A stretch of 64,000 nt of DNA from Deroplatys truncata (Eukaryota; Arthropoda; Insecta; Mantodea; Mantidae). Below, piece after piece: positions 12,541 through 26,224 of this stretch (its first letter is position 1; every line of letters starts with the position of its first letter). The notes under the pieces were generated by a model. The model was not told the DNA's origin and did no database searches. It saw nothing but the letters and a program-made list of their open reading frames with translations. The stretch covers positions 10,539,501 to 10,603,500 of the forward strand of contig CM060990.1 in assembly GCA_030765065.1 (NCBI GenBank), given 5' to 3'. A program made the translations under genes and the position numbers.

Positions 12541-13035
12541 CTTATTATTATTATCATCATCATCATTATCAATACTATTATCATCACAATTGTTATCATT
12601 ACTATTACCATTATTACTATTATTATTATCATCAACAGTATTATTATCATCATCATTAATATTATTCCATTACTACTATTATTACCATAATCATTACCAT
12701 TATTATCATCATTACTATTATTATCACTATTACTATTGTTACCATCATTACTATTATTATCATTACTACTATTATTACCATCATTACCATTATTATCATC
12801 ATTACTATTATCACTATTACTATTGTTACCATCATTACTATTATTACCATTATTACTATTATTATCATCATTACCATTATTATCATCATTACTATTATCA
12901 CTATTACTATTATTACCATCATTACTATTATTACCATTATTACTATTGTTACCATCATTACTATTATTATCATCATTACTATTATTATCACTATTACTAT
13001 TGTTACCATTATTATTATTATTATCATTATCGTCA
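12541..13035. repeat. ~0.5-kb A/T/C trinucleotide microsatellite
   Basis: Nearly pure mixture of att, acc, act and atc triplets with almost no G. Frames encoding H/Y/L-rich or M/I/V-rich peptides are artefacts of the triplet periodicity. Confidence 0.95.
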
Positions 13036-13207
13036 TATTATGTGCTAATTAAAAGTAATATCTTTACACTCTATTGTGTAAGTAATATTTTAATGAGACT
13101 ATGGAATTGTGGAGATGCTGAATATGGATCAAGCAATGATCCACAGCACATGTTCTATCCACTATGTTGGTGAATTCTCAAAATGTGGCTAATTAGTTAG
13201 ACAATTA

Positions 13208-13276
13208 GGTAGGTAGGTAGGTAGGTAGGTAGGTAGGTAGGTAGGTAGGTAGGTAGGTAGGTAGGTAGGTAGGTAG
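13208..13276. repeat. (AGGT)n microsatellite
   Basis: About 17 uninterrupted copies of a four-base unit. Confidence 0.97.
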
Positions 13277-13279
13277 CTA

Positions 13280-16200
13280 ACCCAACAGAAATTGTGCGTT
13301 CCTTCGAAATACCCAATAAGGGAAGTTTTTCTTTCCAATGCTTTATAATCATAAAGAGACCGGAAGTGTAAGTAAACAGACAAAACGCTGGAGTTTCAAA
13401 CTGAGCTGCTAATTCATTTATGTACTTGCGAAAAAATAAACTTTACACACGTGTGAATCAATGCACCTTTATCACAGTGCTAGAAATGTTACACTATGCC
13501 GTTGTGTTTACTATCCCTGCATGAGATGGTAGAGTGTTGCTTGTATGATATGAAATATGAATGAATTATTTATCCTAACCGAGTGAAAAATCAGCTCTAA
13601 ATCACAAGGCGCCGTGTTTCAGATATAGGAAACGTGGGCAAAATTGTCACCCTTTCCTATGATGTCAAATAACGTGTTATGCAGTAAGCAAATGAAAATT
13701 CCTCATATCTTACTCTGTTGTACATTGACATCTAATGCTCTTTCTATTCCTAGAAAGTTGTGCAATAAAAGTTGCACTGTAGTTCATTTCCAATGTCATA
13801 ATTTGCATACACTCCACACCCCAAATGATTTCACTAGGTAACAAAACGCTCTACTGAATGGTTGTGCCTGGTCGTAGCTTAAGGATATATCACATTTATG
13901 TTATTCTGATTCAGATTTCGTGGTGAATTCCACAGAAGATACCGCTGATAAACAAACTATGTCGCTGCAATGCAAGCGAATCACGCACACACGCGATCGT
14001 GGCCGGGCCACAAGCGACCGCTCGGTAGTATAGCATGAAGCTCAATTTTCAAATGTTCCAGATCTCTAAGGGCGAATAAAATTTCATTTTATACCTAATA
14101 TCTTTGTGCTATTTAGTTAGTCAATATTTTATTTATTTCATTTACTTATGTATCGTCATTTGTTCTTAGGCCTAGTGATCAATAGGCCTTGTACTTCATT
14201 CAACCAAATAAAGAAATCAGGCTATAATAGTACAACGGGATACCAGAAATAAGCCATTTCTTGTGGAGGCAGCAATTTTAACACCCGTTCGTGGAAAAGA
14301 AAACACGCAGAATTTTTCCGTTGTTTTTACTAACGTACGTACTATGTGACAGAGAAAACCGAGGAAGTGTTATGTGGAATATGTAATTGTCTCCTCCTTA
14401 CGCTAGCATTACAATTTCTGTAAATTTTGAGACAGTAACTATGGTTATATATGCCATATATATATAATAATGTGAATTATTATGTGAAACGGTATTAATA
14501 AGAAGAATACTTGTTGTATAAATAGAAGTTAAGGCGTAAGTTTTATGTATGTGCAAGTGTAGCTGGAGCTGTGGAATTCTTGTTAAAAGCCGACAAACAT
14601 ATCTTTGTGTTAGAATTAGGGCCCAGGCAAAGAGGACTTGTACGGGAAGGTCATAAAAGCCAGACCTTGAGTCTTTGTGAAATAGAAAATGCGACAAGCG
14701 AAAATAACATATGTTTGTAGAGAGGCCACCTGCTTGCAAACGTAGAACAATAGCCGGGTAAGTCTTCTGGAAGGTTCCAAGCTGAACGAAAACAGACAAT
14801 GAAATTTTAAGGAAGAATATGTTTAAAATCTTTAAGGGGAGAAATGTTAGTTCTAGCGTCTCCATCAGCCAGGGCGGTTGAGTATAAAGTGCTGCGATGT
14901 GAATAAGATACATGTAAGCTCTCAGAAGCAGGCGATATTATTTACTTCTTATAATGTAGTAGGAACGGTGAAACGTTATCGATTTAAAGTTCTATAGGAA
15001 CGTGTGATAAATATTACAATTATTTCTAGAGCACGTATAAAATACTTGATTGCTCAGCGACCGCAAGTTTGTCTTACGAACAGGGTAGGGCTCGACCGTT
15101 CTACAGCTCCAACTAACTTAAGAACTGTGTAGATTATTACTAAGACAGTCAATGCGTGTGCCATTAAAGCATAGTGTTCAATAACTTAATCTATTGCTAG
15201 AGTTGTTACTTTTTACCTTCCTTCCCGTATCACACCCTGCTAAGTTATACAAGCTCTACCAGAAACCCAAATAACAGCAGCCGTGGCAAGAAATAAAGAT
15301 AAACTTTAAGAGTAACAACTAAAACACAAGATAATTATCAGTATCACCCGAGTTCGTATATTAAACCATATATTAATATATCGGACATACTGCGAGTTAT
15401 GCTCGCCCTCCACGAGTATACCGCAATTTTGATCTCCACTTGAATCGTATTTATTTAAATATTACAGACTAGATACTTCAATTTATAAACTTAATTTAAC
15501 TTTTATTATTTTTAATAAATTTCACCAATATTCTTACTTTTCCTTCAATTGCCGAAATTTTCATTTGGTTTTAAATGCTTTCTAATAACGTAAGTTATGG
15601 TCATGTATATTTAATTTAATGGTTTTGATGTTTTCTCACGTTTGTTTTAGTTTAAATCCATCCTTCATAAATAGAATTTCATTAAAATATGTGATTTCTT
15701 ACAACATTTTTGGTTAGATTAGCTTACCAATTTAATAGCTGCGTCGATATAAATGCCAAGAAGGACAGGCGAAAACAAACCTTTTCCCTGAGTCGGTTAT
15801 TTATAATTAATGCGTTACATGTTTCATACATATGGGTATAAATATATTGTAACAGGATGCATGTTGTGTATCACTGTAATTAAATGTTTCAGAAGGTCGC
15901 ATTCTCTCATAATATTCAGTTGCGTCCAAAGCATTAAGTACTTGCTCATAGTGAATGAATATTTATTAACCTACATTTTCTGGCCGCTTTTTCCAACATT
16001 GTATGTGTGAATTTTCAGCTAGAACACCCTTTTATAAAGCCACGTGGATAATCCGGAATTAAAGTTTCTTCTAAGTCAAATAGGTAGTTTCCTTTTAAAA
16101 ATATTAAAACTATATATTTTCATTTTTAATAAATTTGATGTATGCGTCAATACGTTTCATTATGTGGTTATAAGTTATAACAACATGGGTTTTAATTCTG

Positions 16201-17690
16201 TTTAGAAAATTGCCAGAAGTTAGCTGAATTTCTTTTTCAAATGTGTTCAATACCTTAGACACATTTTAATGGAATCGATTTACAAACTCTTTCATGTTCA
16301 AGGAGTTTATCCATAATGTTCATTAATAATTTGAGCACACCTGTTCTGGTACATTATTTACCTTTCCTGACTATATTTTTGCATATCCGTCTATGCTATC
16401 GAGAGATTCACGTACATAGTCTTATGTGATTAATCTGTTCGTCTCTGTTTACTCTGTTAGCTTCTCTTTCTACTATAGCTCTTGTTCCTTGATATTCAAT
16501 TCTACCCCCCCTTTGATTCTTTCTGAATATGCAAAAAGTATGCCATTTGTTTATCCTCGATTGCTTTTTTTTACTATTTCTGTTCATTTTTTATTTATCT
16601 TCCGTGTATCCTCCTTTGACTTTTGTTGGAGGATTTTAGTGCAGTTTTGGATGTTAACGAACTGTCAATATCATCGGCAAGCAAATAACGACGAATGGAG
16701 GTAAGTACGATTACTAGAGCATTTTCTGTGGGTAAGCTCTGATTTGCGAACATTAAGCAAGCACCGGACGATAACATTTTAAATAGGTTTCAATTTTGTC
16801 CCCCTCACAGTATTTGCATCAGAAAGTAGCACAAGCTCCTTAGGTGCATGATTATGGTCAACAAATGAGTCAGTTGCGCGGGTATAATAATGTTTCGACG
16901 GCCCGAACTGTATGGCCGGCATGCGAGCCACAATGTGAAAAAAAAACACTGTAGTAAGAATGGGCGTGGAAAACTACAAAAACACCGCAATCATCCACCT
17001 CTTCTTATTTTAACTCTTCAAGAGTTTTAGTAAAACCTGCTACATGAAACCTTCAAAAATCGTCTTATATACAGCAGCTGTATCTCTACATTATGAAATA
17101 TCTGCGCAAAGAAAGTAAGTACATAATACTTCACTTTCAAGTGTAATAACGCTAAAAGGTTTATTCTAGTGATGGAGGAACTTAACTGTTTTCGTGAAAC
17201 ATCCACATTTTCGATCTGAAGCAATCCTAATTTAAATTCATTAAAAATAACTATCCCCTCAAGTATAAAATTACCTCGCTATAAAATATAAGCTGAGAGG
17301 GAAATAATCTACCAAGAGTTTCATTCTGTGAAACATTTCTTTTATTACAGCTTCGAGTAAATGTTCTAATGCAAATAGTATAGTAACTCAATATTTCGTT
17401 CAATAACTTTTGTTTGCTATCGTAACAGAACAATATCTTAGATAACTTGAATATAATTTTAGCTTTCGTATTAAATGCAAACAAAATATGCTTATCATTT
17501 TCATTATAACATAAAACAAGAAAACCCCTTACCTGATTACATCAAGTACTAATATAAGAACTATATTGTTGTTTCCTATGAAATACAAGGGTTGCTATGA
17601 AGTAATGGCGTCTTAGCAGGTGCCATTGAATACCTCTCAATGCCACTTTACCGAGTGCACTTAGCTGGGAGTACTTCCGGTCCGTGGAGC
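13280..17690. other. No gene seen
   Basis: AT-rich sequence with scattered frames under 175 codons and no recognised domain. The longest, on the minus strand at 14398-14913, lacks similarity I can recognise and is probably chance. Confidence 0.45.
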
Positions 17691-17699
17691 TGAGGTCGG

Positions 17700-18962
17700 A
17701 ACCGACGTGCCTGCTCCTGTAGGTTCCACATGCTGTGAATGCTGGTAGCCTGTTGTCTAGTAACCAAGCGTAGACACAGAAAATCAACAGCCATCCTCAA
17801 TGCAGATGTGTGATAACCGACGTGTCTGCTCCTGTAGGTTCCACATGCTGTGAATGCTGGTAGCCTGTTGTCTAGTAACCAAGCGTAGACACAGAAAATC
17901 AACAGCCATCCTCAATGCAGATGTGTGATAACCGACGTGTCTGCTCCTGTAGGTTCCACATGCTGTGAATGCTGGTAGTCTGTTGTCTAGTAATCAAGCG
18001 TAGACAGAGAAAATCAACAGCCATCCTCAATATAGGCGAGTGATAACCGCACGTCTGCACCTGTAGGTTCCACATGCTGTGAATGCTGGTAGTCTGTTGT
18101 CTAGTAACCAAGCGTAGACAGAGAAAATCAACAGCCATCCTCAATATAGGCGTGTGATAATCGACACGTCTGCTCCTGTAGGTTCCACATGCTGCGAATG
18201 CTGGTAGCCTGTTGTCTAGTAACCAAGCGTAGACAGAGAAAATCAACAGTCATCCTCAATATAGCCATGTGATAACCACACGTCTGCACCTGTAGGTTCC
18301 ACATGCTGCGAATGCTGGTAGCCTGTTGTCTAGTAACCAAGCGTAGACACAGAAAATCAACAGTCATCCTCAATATAGCCATGTGATAACCACACGTCTG
18401 CACCTGTAGGTTCCACATGCTGCGAATGCTGGTAGCCTGTTGTCTAGTAACCAAGCGTAGACAGAGAAAAGCAACAGTCATCCTCAATATAGCCATGTGA
18501 TAACCACACGTCTGCACCTGTAGGTTCCACATGCTGCGAATGCTGGTAGCCTGTTGTCTAGTAACCAAGCGTAGATAGAGAAAATCAACAGTCATCCTCA
18601 ATATAGCCATGTGATAACCACACGTCTGCACCTGTAGGTTCCACATGCTGCGAATGCTGGTAGCCTGTTGTCTAGTAACCAAGCGTAGACACAGAAAATC
18701 AACAGTCATCCTCAATATAGCCATGTGATAACCACACGTCTGCACCTGTAGGTTCCACATGCTGCGAATGCTGGTAGCCTGTTGTCTAGTAACCAAGCGT
18801 AGATAGAGAAAATCAACAATCATCCTCAATATAGCCATGTGATAACCACACGTCTGCACCTGTAGGTTCCACATGCTGCGAATGCTGGTAGCCTGTTGTC
18901 TAGTAACCAAGCGTAGATAGAGAAAAGCAATAGCCATCCTCAATGCAGATGTGTGATAACCG
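17700..18962. repeat. ~114-bp minisatellite, 11 units
   Basis: The core 'gtaggttccacatgctg' recurs every 114-115 bp. Early units (to ~18180) have 'tgctcctg', later units 'tgcacctg', so the array has homogenised in blocks. Because 114 is divisible by 3, the minus strand shows a long open frame that is not a gene. The array ends less than 0.8 kb before the Dscam-type exon. Confidence 0.95.
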
Positions 18963-19440
18963 AGGGAGACGGCTCCGCAATAACGCGCCAGCCTGACATT
19001 CGGGATGTCCTGGATTCGGTTCTTGGGGCCAACCACTCTGACCACTCGTGGTTTTCCCTGGTTGACAAGATGAATGCTAGGGTGGTTTCTCTTTTACCAC
19101 GAGTTTTCTTACCGTCATTTCCGATCATTTCACTTCCCCTCTCAAGTTTCAAGCAGGCTTAGGGACTGTGCAGAGGCGATCGGTGTCAGAAAGATGCCGT
19201 TGATACTTGTTCGTTGGTAAACTATTCGCACACCTGTCAGATGGCCACCTTCTCTGATCCGTCTCAAATGGATCGGATTGCCCTCGGATACGCCAGAGGG
19301 ATTTCTTTTCTGAGCAGCCAGCCGGTGTGAAGGAGCCATCAAGCTGGGAATCGCTAGAAACCTCTGCGTGTCTCTGTCGGCTTCCCGCGGTTCCTTTACC
19401 TCATCCGTTCCTCGTTGGTGATAAGCACAAATGATACGGG
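18960..19440 (+). mobile_element. tRNA-derived SINE
   Basis: Degenerate tRNA-like head (ccgcaataacgcgccagcct, then 'ggattcggttcttggggcc') followed by the 'gatgaatgctagggtggttt' body. It abuts the end of the 114-bp array. Confidence 0.6.
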
Positions 19441-19752
19441 TTTTTTTAAGGTGCGATGTGTTTCCTCCCTTCCCTGGTCATAGTCATATTCATAGGTGTG
19501 TAATATCGACCTAAGAACCGTAATACATAATGAATAACGGTGAATTGATCGTACATAGTATACAACTCACAGAAAACATTTTAAATTAAGCATTTAAGCA
19601 CAATTGATATGTACACCTTAGAGTTGTATGTAAAATGGTCAGAAGCAACCATTTTGCCAAAGCAAGCAAACTACTTTAGGTACCAGGAAATAATGTTAAC
19701 TCTCCTGAATTGTTATTGCTATACAATGACTTATTTTGTTTTCTCTCAACAG

Positions 19753-20020
19753 ATGGCAAATTCCACATGCTGCCAAGTGGCGAATTGGTGATACTAAACG
19801 CTGGGACTGCAGATAGCTACTCCACTTACCAGTGTCGTGTAACACACCGATTATCGGGTGAGACAAGGATGAGTGCCAGTTCTGCAAGAATAACCGTGAC
19901 TGATACACGAAGTGTCTCACCACCTCAGTTCGCCGAGCGTGCAGTTACAGTTGAAGTTCGTCGTGATGAGCTCGTCGTGCTGCCTTGCTTCGCTGAAGGT
20001 CATCCTCCCCCGGATTTCAG
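19753..20020 (+). CDS. Internal exon of a Dscam-family gene (Ig domains)
   Basis: This 268-bp exon has a polypyrimidine/AG acceptor (ttgttttctctcaacag) and a GTACGT donor. It starts at codon position 2 and ends after position 2. The peptide begins GKFHMLPSGELVIL and includes the Ig hallmark 'YQCRVTHRLSGET', a linker 'SVSPPQFAE' and the start of the next Ig domain 'VVLPCFAEGHPPPDFR'. This is the pattern of the Ig2 end and Ig3 start in Dscam cell-surface receptors, which act in neuronal self-recognition. From family knowledge, Dscam1 splits this region at a variable exon cluster. A single exon crossing it suggests another paralogue (Dscam2/3/4-like). No other exon is recognisable, so the flanking introns exceed 19 and 43 kb. 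Confidence 0.85.
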
Positions 20021-20317
20021 GTACGTGTGTATACTGAGTCTTAGAACGGGAGTGTAACCTCCTACATATTTAGAGTACCATTTCATTGGATGCGTAAATT
20101 GCTACACAAACCAGAACTTTCCTGAAATGTGACACAAAGACTCCTCCAATACAAACTTACAAGTCATGCCAAATGGTTCCTTTACCTAGCGAAAAAATTT
20201 TCCTGTGATCACAATTTGTCCATTTATGTCATAATCCCAAAATGGAAGGTAAATTGCATTCTTTTTAAGTTTGCACTTGCTTCGCTTTGCGTTGTTTACT
20301 TGGAGGGACATAAGTGC

Positions 20318-22975
20318 AAGCACAACCACAAGAGACAGTGCCCTGTGTACCAGCAAGTGGTAGTGTATTATGGCAACTCAAATGAGATCAGCCACAAACG
20401 ACACTGCCCCATCTACCAGAAGGTGCCAGCGTATTATACCAACTCAGATGAGCTCAGCCACAACAGACAGTACCCTGTGTACCATCAAGTGGTAGTGTAA
20501 TACGGCTACTCAGCTCAGCCACAACAGACAGTACCCTGTGTACCATCAAGTGGTAGTGTAATACGGCTACTCAGCTCAACCACAACAGACAGTACCCTGT
20601 GTACCATCAAGTGGTAGTGTAATACGGCTACTCAGCTCAGCCACAACAGACAGTACCCTGTGTACCATCAAGTGGTAGTGTAATACGGCTACTCAGCTCA
20701 GCCACAACAGACATTACCCTATGTACCATCAAGTGGTAGTGTAATACGGCTACTCAGCTCAACCACAACAGACAGTACCCTGTGTACCATCATGTGGTAG
20801 CGTAATACGGCTACACAGCTCAGCCACAACAGACAGTACCCTGTGTACCATCAAGTGGTAGTGTAATACGGCTACTCAGCTCAGCCACAACAGACATTAC
20901 CCTGTGTACCATCAAGTGGTAGTGTAATACGGCTACTCAGCTCAGCCACAACAGACAGTACCCTGTGTACCCTCAAGTGGTAGTGTAATACGGCTACTCA
21001 GCTCAGCCACAACAGACATTACCCTGTGTACCATCAAGTGGTAGTGTAATACGGCTACTCAGCTCAGCCACAACAGACAGTACCCTGTGTACCCTCAAGT
21101 GGTAGTGTAATACGGCTACTCAGCTCAGCCACAACAGACAGTACCCTGTGTACCATCAAGTGGTAGTGTAATACGGCTACTCAGCTCAGCCGCAACAGAC
21201 AGTACCCTGTGTATCATCAAGTGGTAGTGTAATACGGCTACTCAGCTCAGCCACAACAGACATTACCCTGTGTACCATCAAGTGGTAGTGTAATACGGCT
21301 ACTCAGCTCAACCACAACAGACAGTACCCTGTGTACCATCAAGTGGTAGTGTAATACGGCTACTCAGCTCAGCCACAACAGACATTACCCTGTGTACCAT
21401 CAAGTGGTAGTGTAATACGGCTACTCAGCTCAGCCACAACAGACATTACCCTGTGTACCATCAAGTGGTAGTGTAATACGGCTACTCAGCTCAGCCATAA
21501 CAGACAGTACCCTGTGTACCATCAAGTGGTAGTGTAATACGGCTACTCAGCTCAGCCACAACAGACAGTACCCTGTGTGCCATCAAGTGGTAGTGTAACA
21601 CGGCTACTCAGCTCAGCCACAACACACATTACCCTGTGTACCAGCTGGTGGTAGTGTAATACGGCTACTCATCTCAGCCACAACAGACATTACCCTGTGT
21701 ACCAGCTGGAGGTAGTGTAATACGACTACTCATTTCAGCCACAACAGACAGTACCATGTGTACCAGCAAGTGGTAGTGCAATACGGCTACTCAGCTAAGC
21801 CACAACAGACAGTACCCTGTGTACCAGCAAGTGGTAGTGTAATACGGCTACTCAGTTCAGACACAACAGACAGTACCCTGTGTACCATCAAGTGGTAGTG
21901 CAATACGGCTACTCAGCTGAGCTCAGTCACAACAGACAGTACCCTGTATACCAGCAAGTGGTAGTGCAATACGGCTACTCAGCTCAGTCACAACAGACAT
22001 TACCCTGTGTACCAGAAAGTGGTAGTGTAATACGGCTACTCAGCTCAGCCACAACAGACAGTGCCCTGTGTACCAGAAAGTGGTAGTGTAATACGGCTAC
22101 TCAGCTCAGCCACAACAGACAGTGCCCTGTGTACCAGCAAGTGGTAGTGTAATACGGCTACTCAGCTCAGCCACAACAGACAGTGCCCTGTGTACCAGCT
22201 GGTGGTAGTGTAATACGGCTACTCAGCGCAGTCACAGCAGACAGTACCCTGTGTACCAGATGGTAGTAGTGCAATACGGCAACTCAGCTGAACTCAGTCA
22301 CAACAGACAGTACCCTGTGTACCAGCAAGTGGTAGTGTAATACGGCAGCTCAGCTCAGTCACAACAGACCTTACCCTGTGTACCAGCAAGTGGTAGTGTA
22401 TAACGGTTACTCAGCTCAGTCACAACAGACAATACCCTGTGTACCAGCTGGTGGTAGTGTAATACAACAGCTCTGCTCAGTCACAACAGACACTACCCTG
22501 TGTACCAGCTGGTGGTAGTGTAATACGGCAGCTCAGCTGAGGTCAGTCACAACAGACACTACCCTGTGTACCAGCAAGGGGTAGTGTAATACGGCTACTC
22601 AGCTCAGTCACAACAGACAGTATCCTGTGTACCAGCTGGTGGTAGTGTAATACGGCAGCTCAGCTGAGCTCAGTCACAACAGACACTACCCTGTGTACCA
22701 GCAAGGGGTAGTGTAATAGGGCTACTCGGCTGAGCTCAATCACAACAGACAGTATCCTGTGTACCAGCAAGTGGTATTGCAAAACGGCAGTTCAGCTGAG
22801 CTCAGTCACAACAGACAGTATCCTGTGTACCAGCAAGTGGTATTGCAAAACGGCAGTTCAGCTGAGCTCAGTCACAACAGACAGTATCCTGTGTACCAGC
22901 AAGTGGTATTGCAAAACGGCAGTTCAGCTGAGCTCAGTCACAACAGACAGTACCCTGTGTACCAGCAAGTGTGTA
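20318..22975. repeat. 61-bp satellite grading into 66-bp units
   Basis: About 43 units with the core 'agtaccctgtgtaccatcaa' followed by 'gtggtagtgtaatacggct'. The spacing is 61 bp through most of the array (acaacagaca at 20521 and 20582). Towards the right end the units gain 'gctgagct' and become 66 bp, which is divisible by 3 and opens a spurious frame of 22-residue repeats. The array starts ~300 bp after the Dscam-type exon. Confidence 0.95.
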
Positions 22976-22978
22976 CCA

Positions 22979-23001
22979 GGTATATATATATATATATATA
23001 C
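22979..23001. repeat. (TA)n microsatellite
   Basis: Pure TA run between the 61-bp satellite and the left terminus of 6-kb copy 2. Confidence 0.95.
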
Positions 23002-24614
23002 CGTCCCTGGCATTTTTATCGGTTTTACAATGTACAGACGGCTCCAAATGTTTTCCGTTGCACCGGTAGCGGGGCAAGCGGGGTGCTTATTGAGAGGTTA
23101 TTCCAGGTATCTTAGCTCATACCCGCTCTACAGGGATGGTTAAGAAATGTACCAGGCTAAACAAAATATCATTCCAACACATTTCCCTTAGACTTGGCTG
23201 TAAGAATGTAATAACTGTGAAAATAGAACACCAATAACAGTACAACGCAGCGACATAAGCAGCATACAAACTAATTTTTAGGAATTACATGCTTCATATT
23301 ATTGTATAATAAGCAAGTGTTAAAACAAAATGGTTTGGTGTTCAACGTTTATGCTTTCTCTACCCATTGTTAACTAACATATGTTCTTTATTTTGATAAT
23401 GTCCTTATGAAGTATGATTTTTCCGTGCATCGTGACAACAATTTAGGCCAGAAAATATGTAAAGTTACAAGCTAAGTTACACTTTTCCCTATTTGATTGC
23501 ATGCAAGATGCCGTAATGACAACCAGCCGCTTATCTATTCCACAACTCATATTTTTACTGTCTCTACTATTTACCTATAATAAGTAGGGAAAATGTTGTA
23601 TTCTACCCAAAAATTAAAAAACAAGATTCATCGGAGATACACTTTTTGAGACCCACCGAATCCAAAGAAAGCATTTTTACTTTCCCTACTACGCACTTAC
23701 AGTAAGTAGAGAAATTATTGTATTCCACCCAAAATTTTAATAACGGGATTAATAATCGAAACGGAAATACTCGTTTTCAAACTCCCTTAAACCAAACAAA
23801 GCGTTTTTATTTTCTCTACCACGTAGTTATAGCAAGTAGAGCAAGTATTGTGTTCCACCCAAAAATTGAATGAGATTCACCGGATATACACGTTTCCAGA
23901 CCCCTTTGAATCCAAACAAAGCATTTTTACTTTCTCTGCTACGTAGCTACAGGAGGTAGAGGAAGTATTGTATTCCACCCAAAAACTGAATAACGAGATT
24001 CACCGGATATACACGTTTTGAGACTCCCTGGATCCACAGAAAACAGTTTTACCTTCTCTACTATGTAGTTACAGTAAGTAGAGAAAGTATTGCATTCCAC
24101 CCAAAAATTGAATAACAAGATTCAACGGAATTCACGTTTTGAAACCCCTGAATCCAAAGCAAGCATTTTTACTTTCTCTACTACGTAGCTACAGTAAGTA
24201 GAGAAAGTATTGTGTTCCATCTGAAAATTCAATGTAATTTCACCAGAAATCACGTATGTGACCCCTGAATCCAATGAATTTATTTTTAGACAATGGTCCA
24301 AGTGTGTGTGTGTGTATCCACGAATAGCATAACTCAAAAGCAAAAGGGTGGTTAAAACCCGAACTTGGTGTTTAAGTTCAACCTCTTCCAAGAATGCGAC
24401 ACTGAGATTTTGAAGAAAATCCTCCATTTCAAACTGCCCTTTACATTGGACATTTTCGAAATTGTTTATTCTTTCAAAAATGACTCTAAGGATTTTGATT
24501 AAAGTACATATGTTTAAGCTATTTTCATGATAAATAGAATGTATATCTTTTATTTTCTAGGAATAGTCTGTAAATTAGTCTTTATTGTCAATGACTTTTG
24601 ATAATTAGTAAATC

Positions 24615-24617
<3 letters not shown>

Positions 24618-24652
<35 letters not shown>
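24618..24652. repeat. (GA)n microsatellite
   Basis: Uninterrupted GA run. The same place in copy 1 (~1400) has only 'gaaagagaga', so it expanded after the copies separated. Confidence 0.95.
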
Positions 24653-24655
<3 letters not shown>

Positions 24656-24820
24656 TCATCTGCAGAGTAACTGTAGATTTTGTTAAAGCACAAAATTTTT
24701 ATCAAATAACATTTTTATTTTATGTCAAACAACTTTTATATTTTACCTATTCTGAAAGTTTCTTTGTTATTAGTTTAAGTTTTCAAATACGTTATACTTC
24801 CCTCAACTGCAAATAGCTAT

Positions 24821-24853
24821 TGCTTTTCTTTCTTTCTTTCTTTCTTTCTTTCT
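24821..24853. repeat. (CTTT)n microsatellite
   Basis: Tetranucleotide run homologous to 1576-1624. Confidence 0.9.
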
Positions 24854-24887
24854 CGTATTCATACAAAGAGAACAGAATTTCAAAGCT

Positions 24888-25400
24888 ATCACGTCTGTGG
24901 CTCACATTCGGGAGGTCGTGGGTTGGATTCCTCTGGCCGACCTTCCTGACCCATAGGTTTTTCGGGGGGTTTTCCCGGGTCGCCAGGCGAGTGCTGGGAA
25001 GGATTCTCACATCCCCGAATTCCCGAACCTCCGTTTCATCTCCATTCTAATTTCCCTTCATGTTTCATTCGTTGGTCTGTTTCAGGGTTGAAGTGTCGGC
25101 GGTGGTGTTTCGGTGCCGTGTGACAGGGGAAAAGAATGTTTTTTGTGACTTTCTCCGTCCCTCAGCTTTCGGCTGCCTGTCGGGAGTATCCTAACTTCCT
25201 TGAGGAGCGTTGGACACCCTCTGTGCTGGGTGGAGTCCCCGGTCTGCCTGTCCGTCTGACGGGGAGTCTCTATCTGAAAACTTAGGGGCCTGCCATTCCT
25301 GTGCCGTTTTTCCTGGTTCCGGACGCCCGGTTCTTGCCTCGCCTCATCCTGCCTTCCGGAGATGCCCGCTTGTGGGACATAGGCACAATATCCACTATGC
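24888..25400 (+). mobile_element. tRNA-derived SINE nested in 6-kb copy 2
   Basis: Counterpart of 1650-2125. The B box is degenerate (ggttggattcc) and the 3' end is the family 'ggcacaatatccac'. Confidence 0.75.
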
Positions 25401-26224
25401 GGATCAGTGCCGAGGACCCTCCGTAGCCAACCAATCCAAAGCTATCAGCTTTGAGGGATTTGGCTACCGCTTTAGCTTAATGTTCTGGTTATACTTACAA
25501 CGAATTGTGTAAATAAGTGTTGAAGGTTTATGGGTATTGACATGACATAGATGCAAAATAAGCTTTGTAAGAAGAGTGAGTAGAGAAAATCATGCGAATG
25601 CAACACATATTTTAGGGCAAAACCTCCATATGCCTGCGTCTCTGTGAACAACATAAATCCAAAGCGAAAAGTCGGTTAACTACCAAACTTGATATTTAAG
25701 TTCAGCATCTTTCAAAGTTGTGACAAGGATTTTCAAGAAAATTTCCCCATCCTGCACAACCCTTTACATGGAAAAATTTTAGAAATTTATTTTCTTAAAA
25801 ATGGCTCTAATGATTTTGATTAAAATACTCACTGTTAAAAATATATAATATTTTGAAGTGACTGAGAAGAGCCTCTAAAGCCTTCTTCATTCTGAATAAC
25901 TTTTGTATAATTGGTAAACTCTAAAAGATTGGACAAAGTTTTGATACACAAGAAATGCAGACCCTATTAAAGCACGCAGGTTGTTATATATTTTATGAGA
26001 TTAACTAATTCCCAGATATTTTTGTTATTGATTTGAATATTTTTGTAACTGAGAAGTCGCTATTCGTTTTGTTTTTGTCGCGGTCATATAAACAGCATGG
26101 GATTACAAAGTATCACGTAGTAGCATGCTTTTTGAAAATGTGACTATCGCTTTATCTACATATACTACAACGAAACGTGTAAATGTGAACTTTTTCTTTT
26201 GGTATTTAATTAAAGTCCTTTAAC

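Noticed and set aside
12512..13173. H/Y-rich and M/I-rich frames
   Set aside because: Encoded by the A/T/C trinucleotide microsatellite.
17899..19045. Long minus-strand repetitive reading frames
   Set aside because: They come from the 114-bp minisatellite, whose unit length is divisible by three; no promoter, splice signal or recognisable domain.
20318..22975. Possible CRISPR-like array
   Set aside because: Units are contiguous satellite repeats without unique spacers, in an insect genome.
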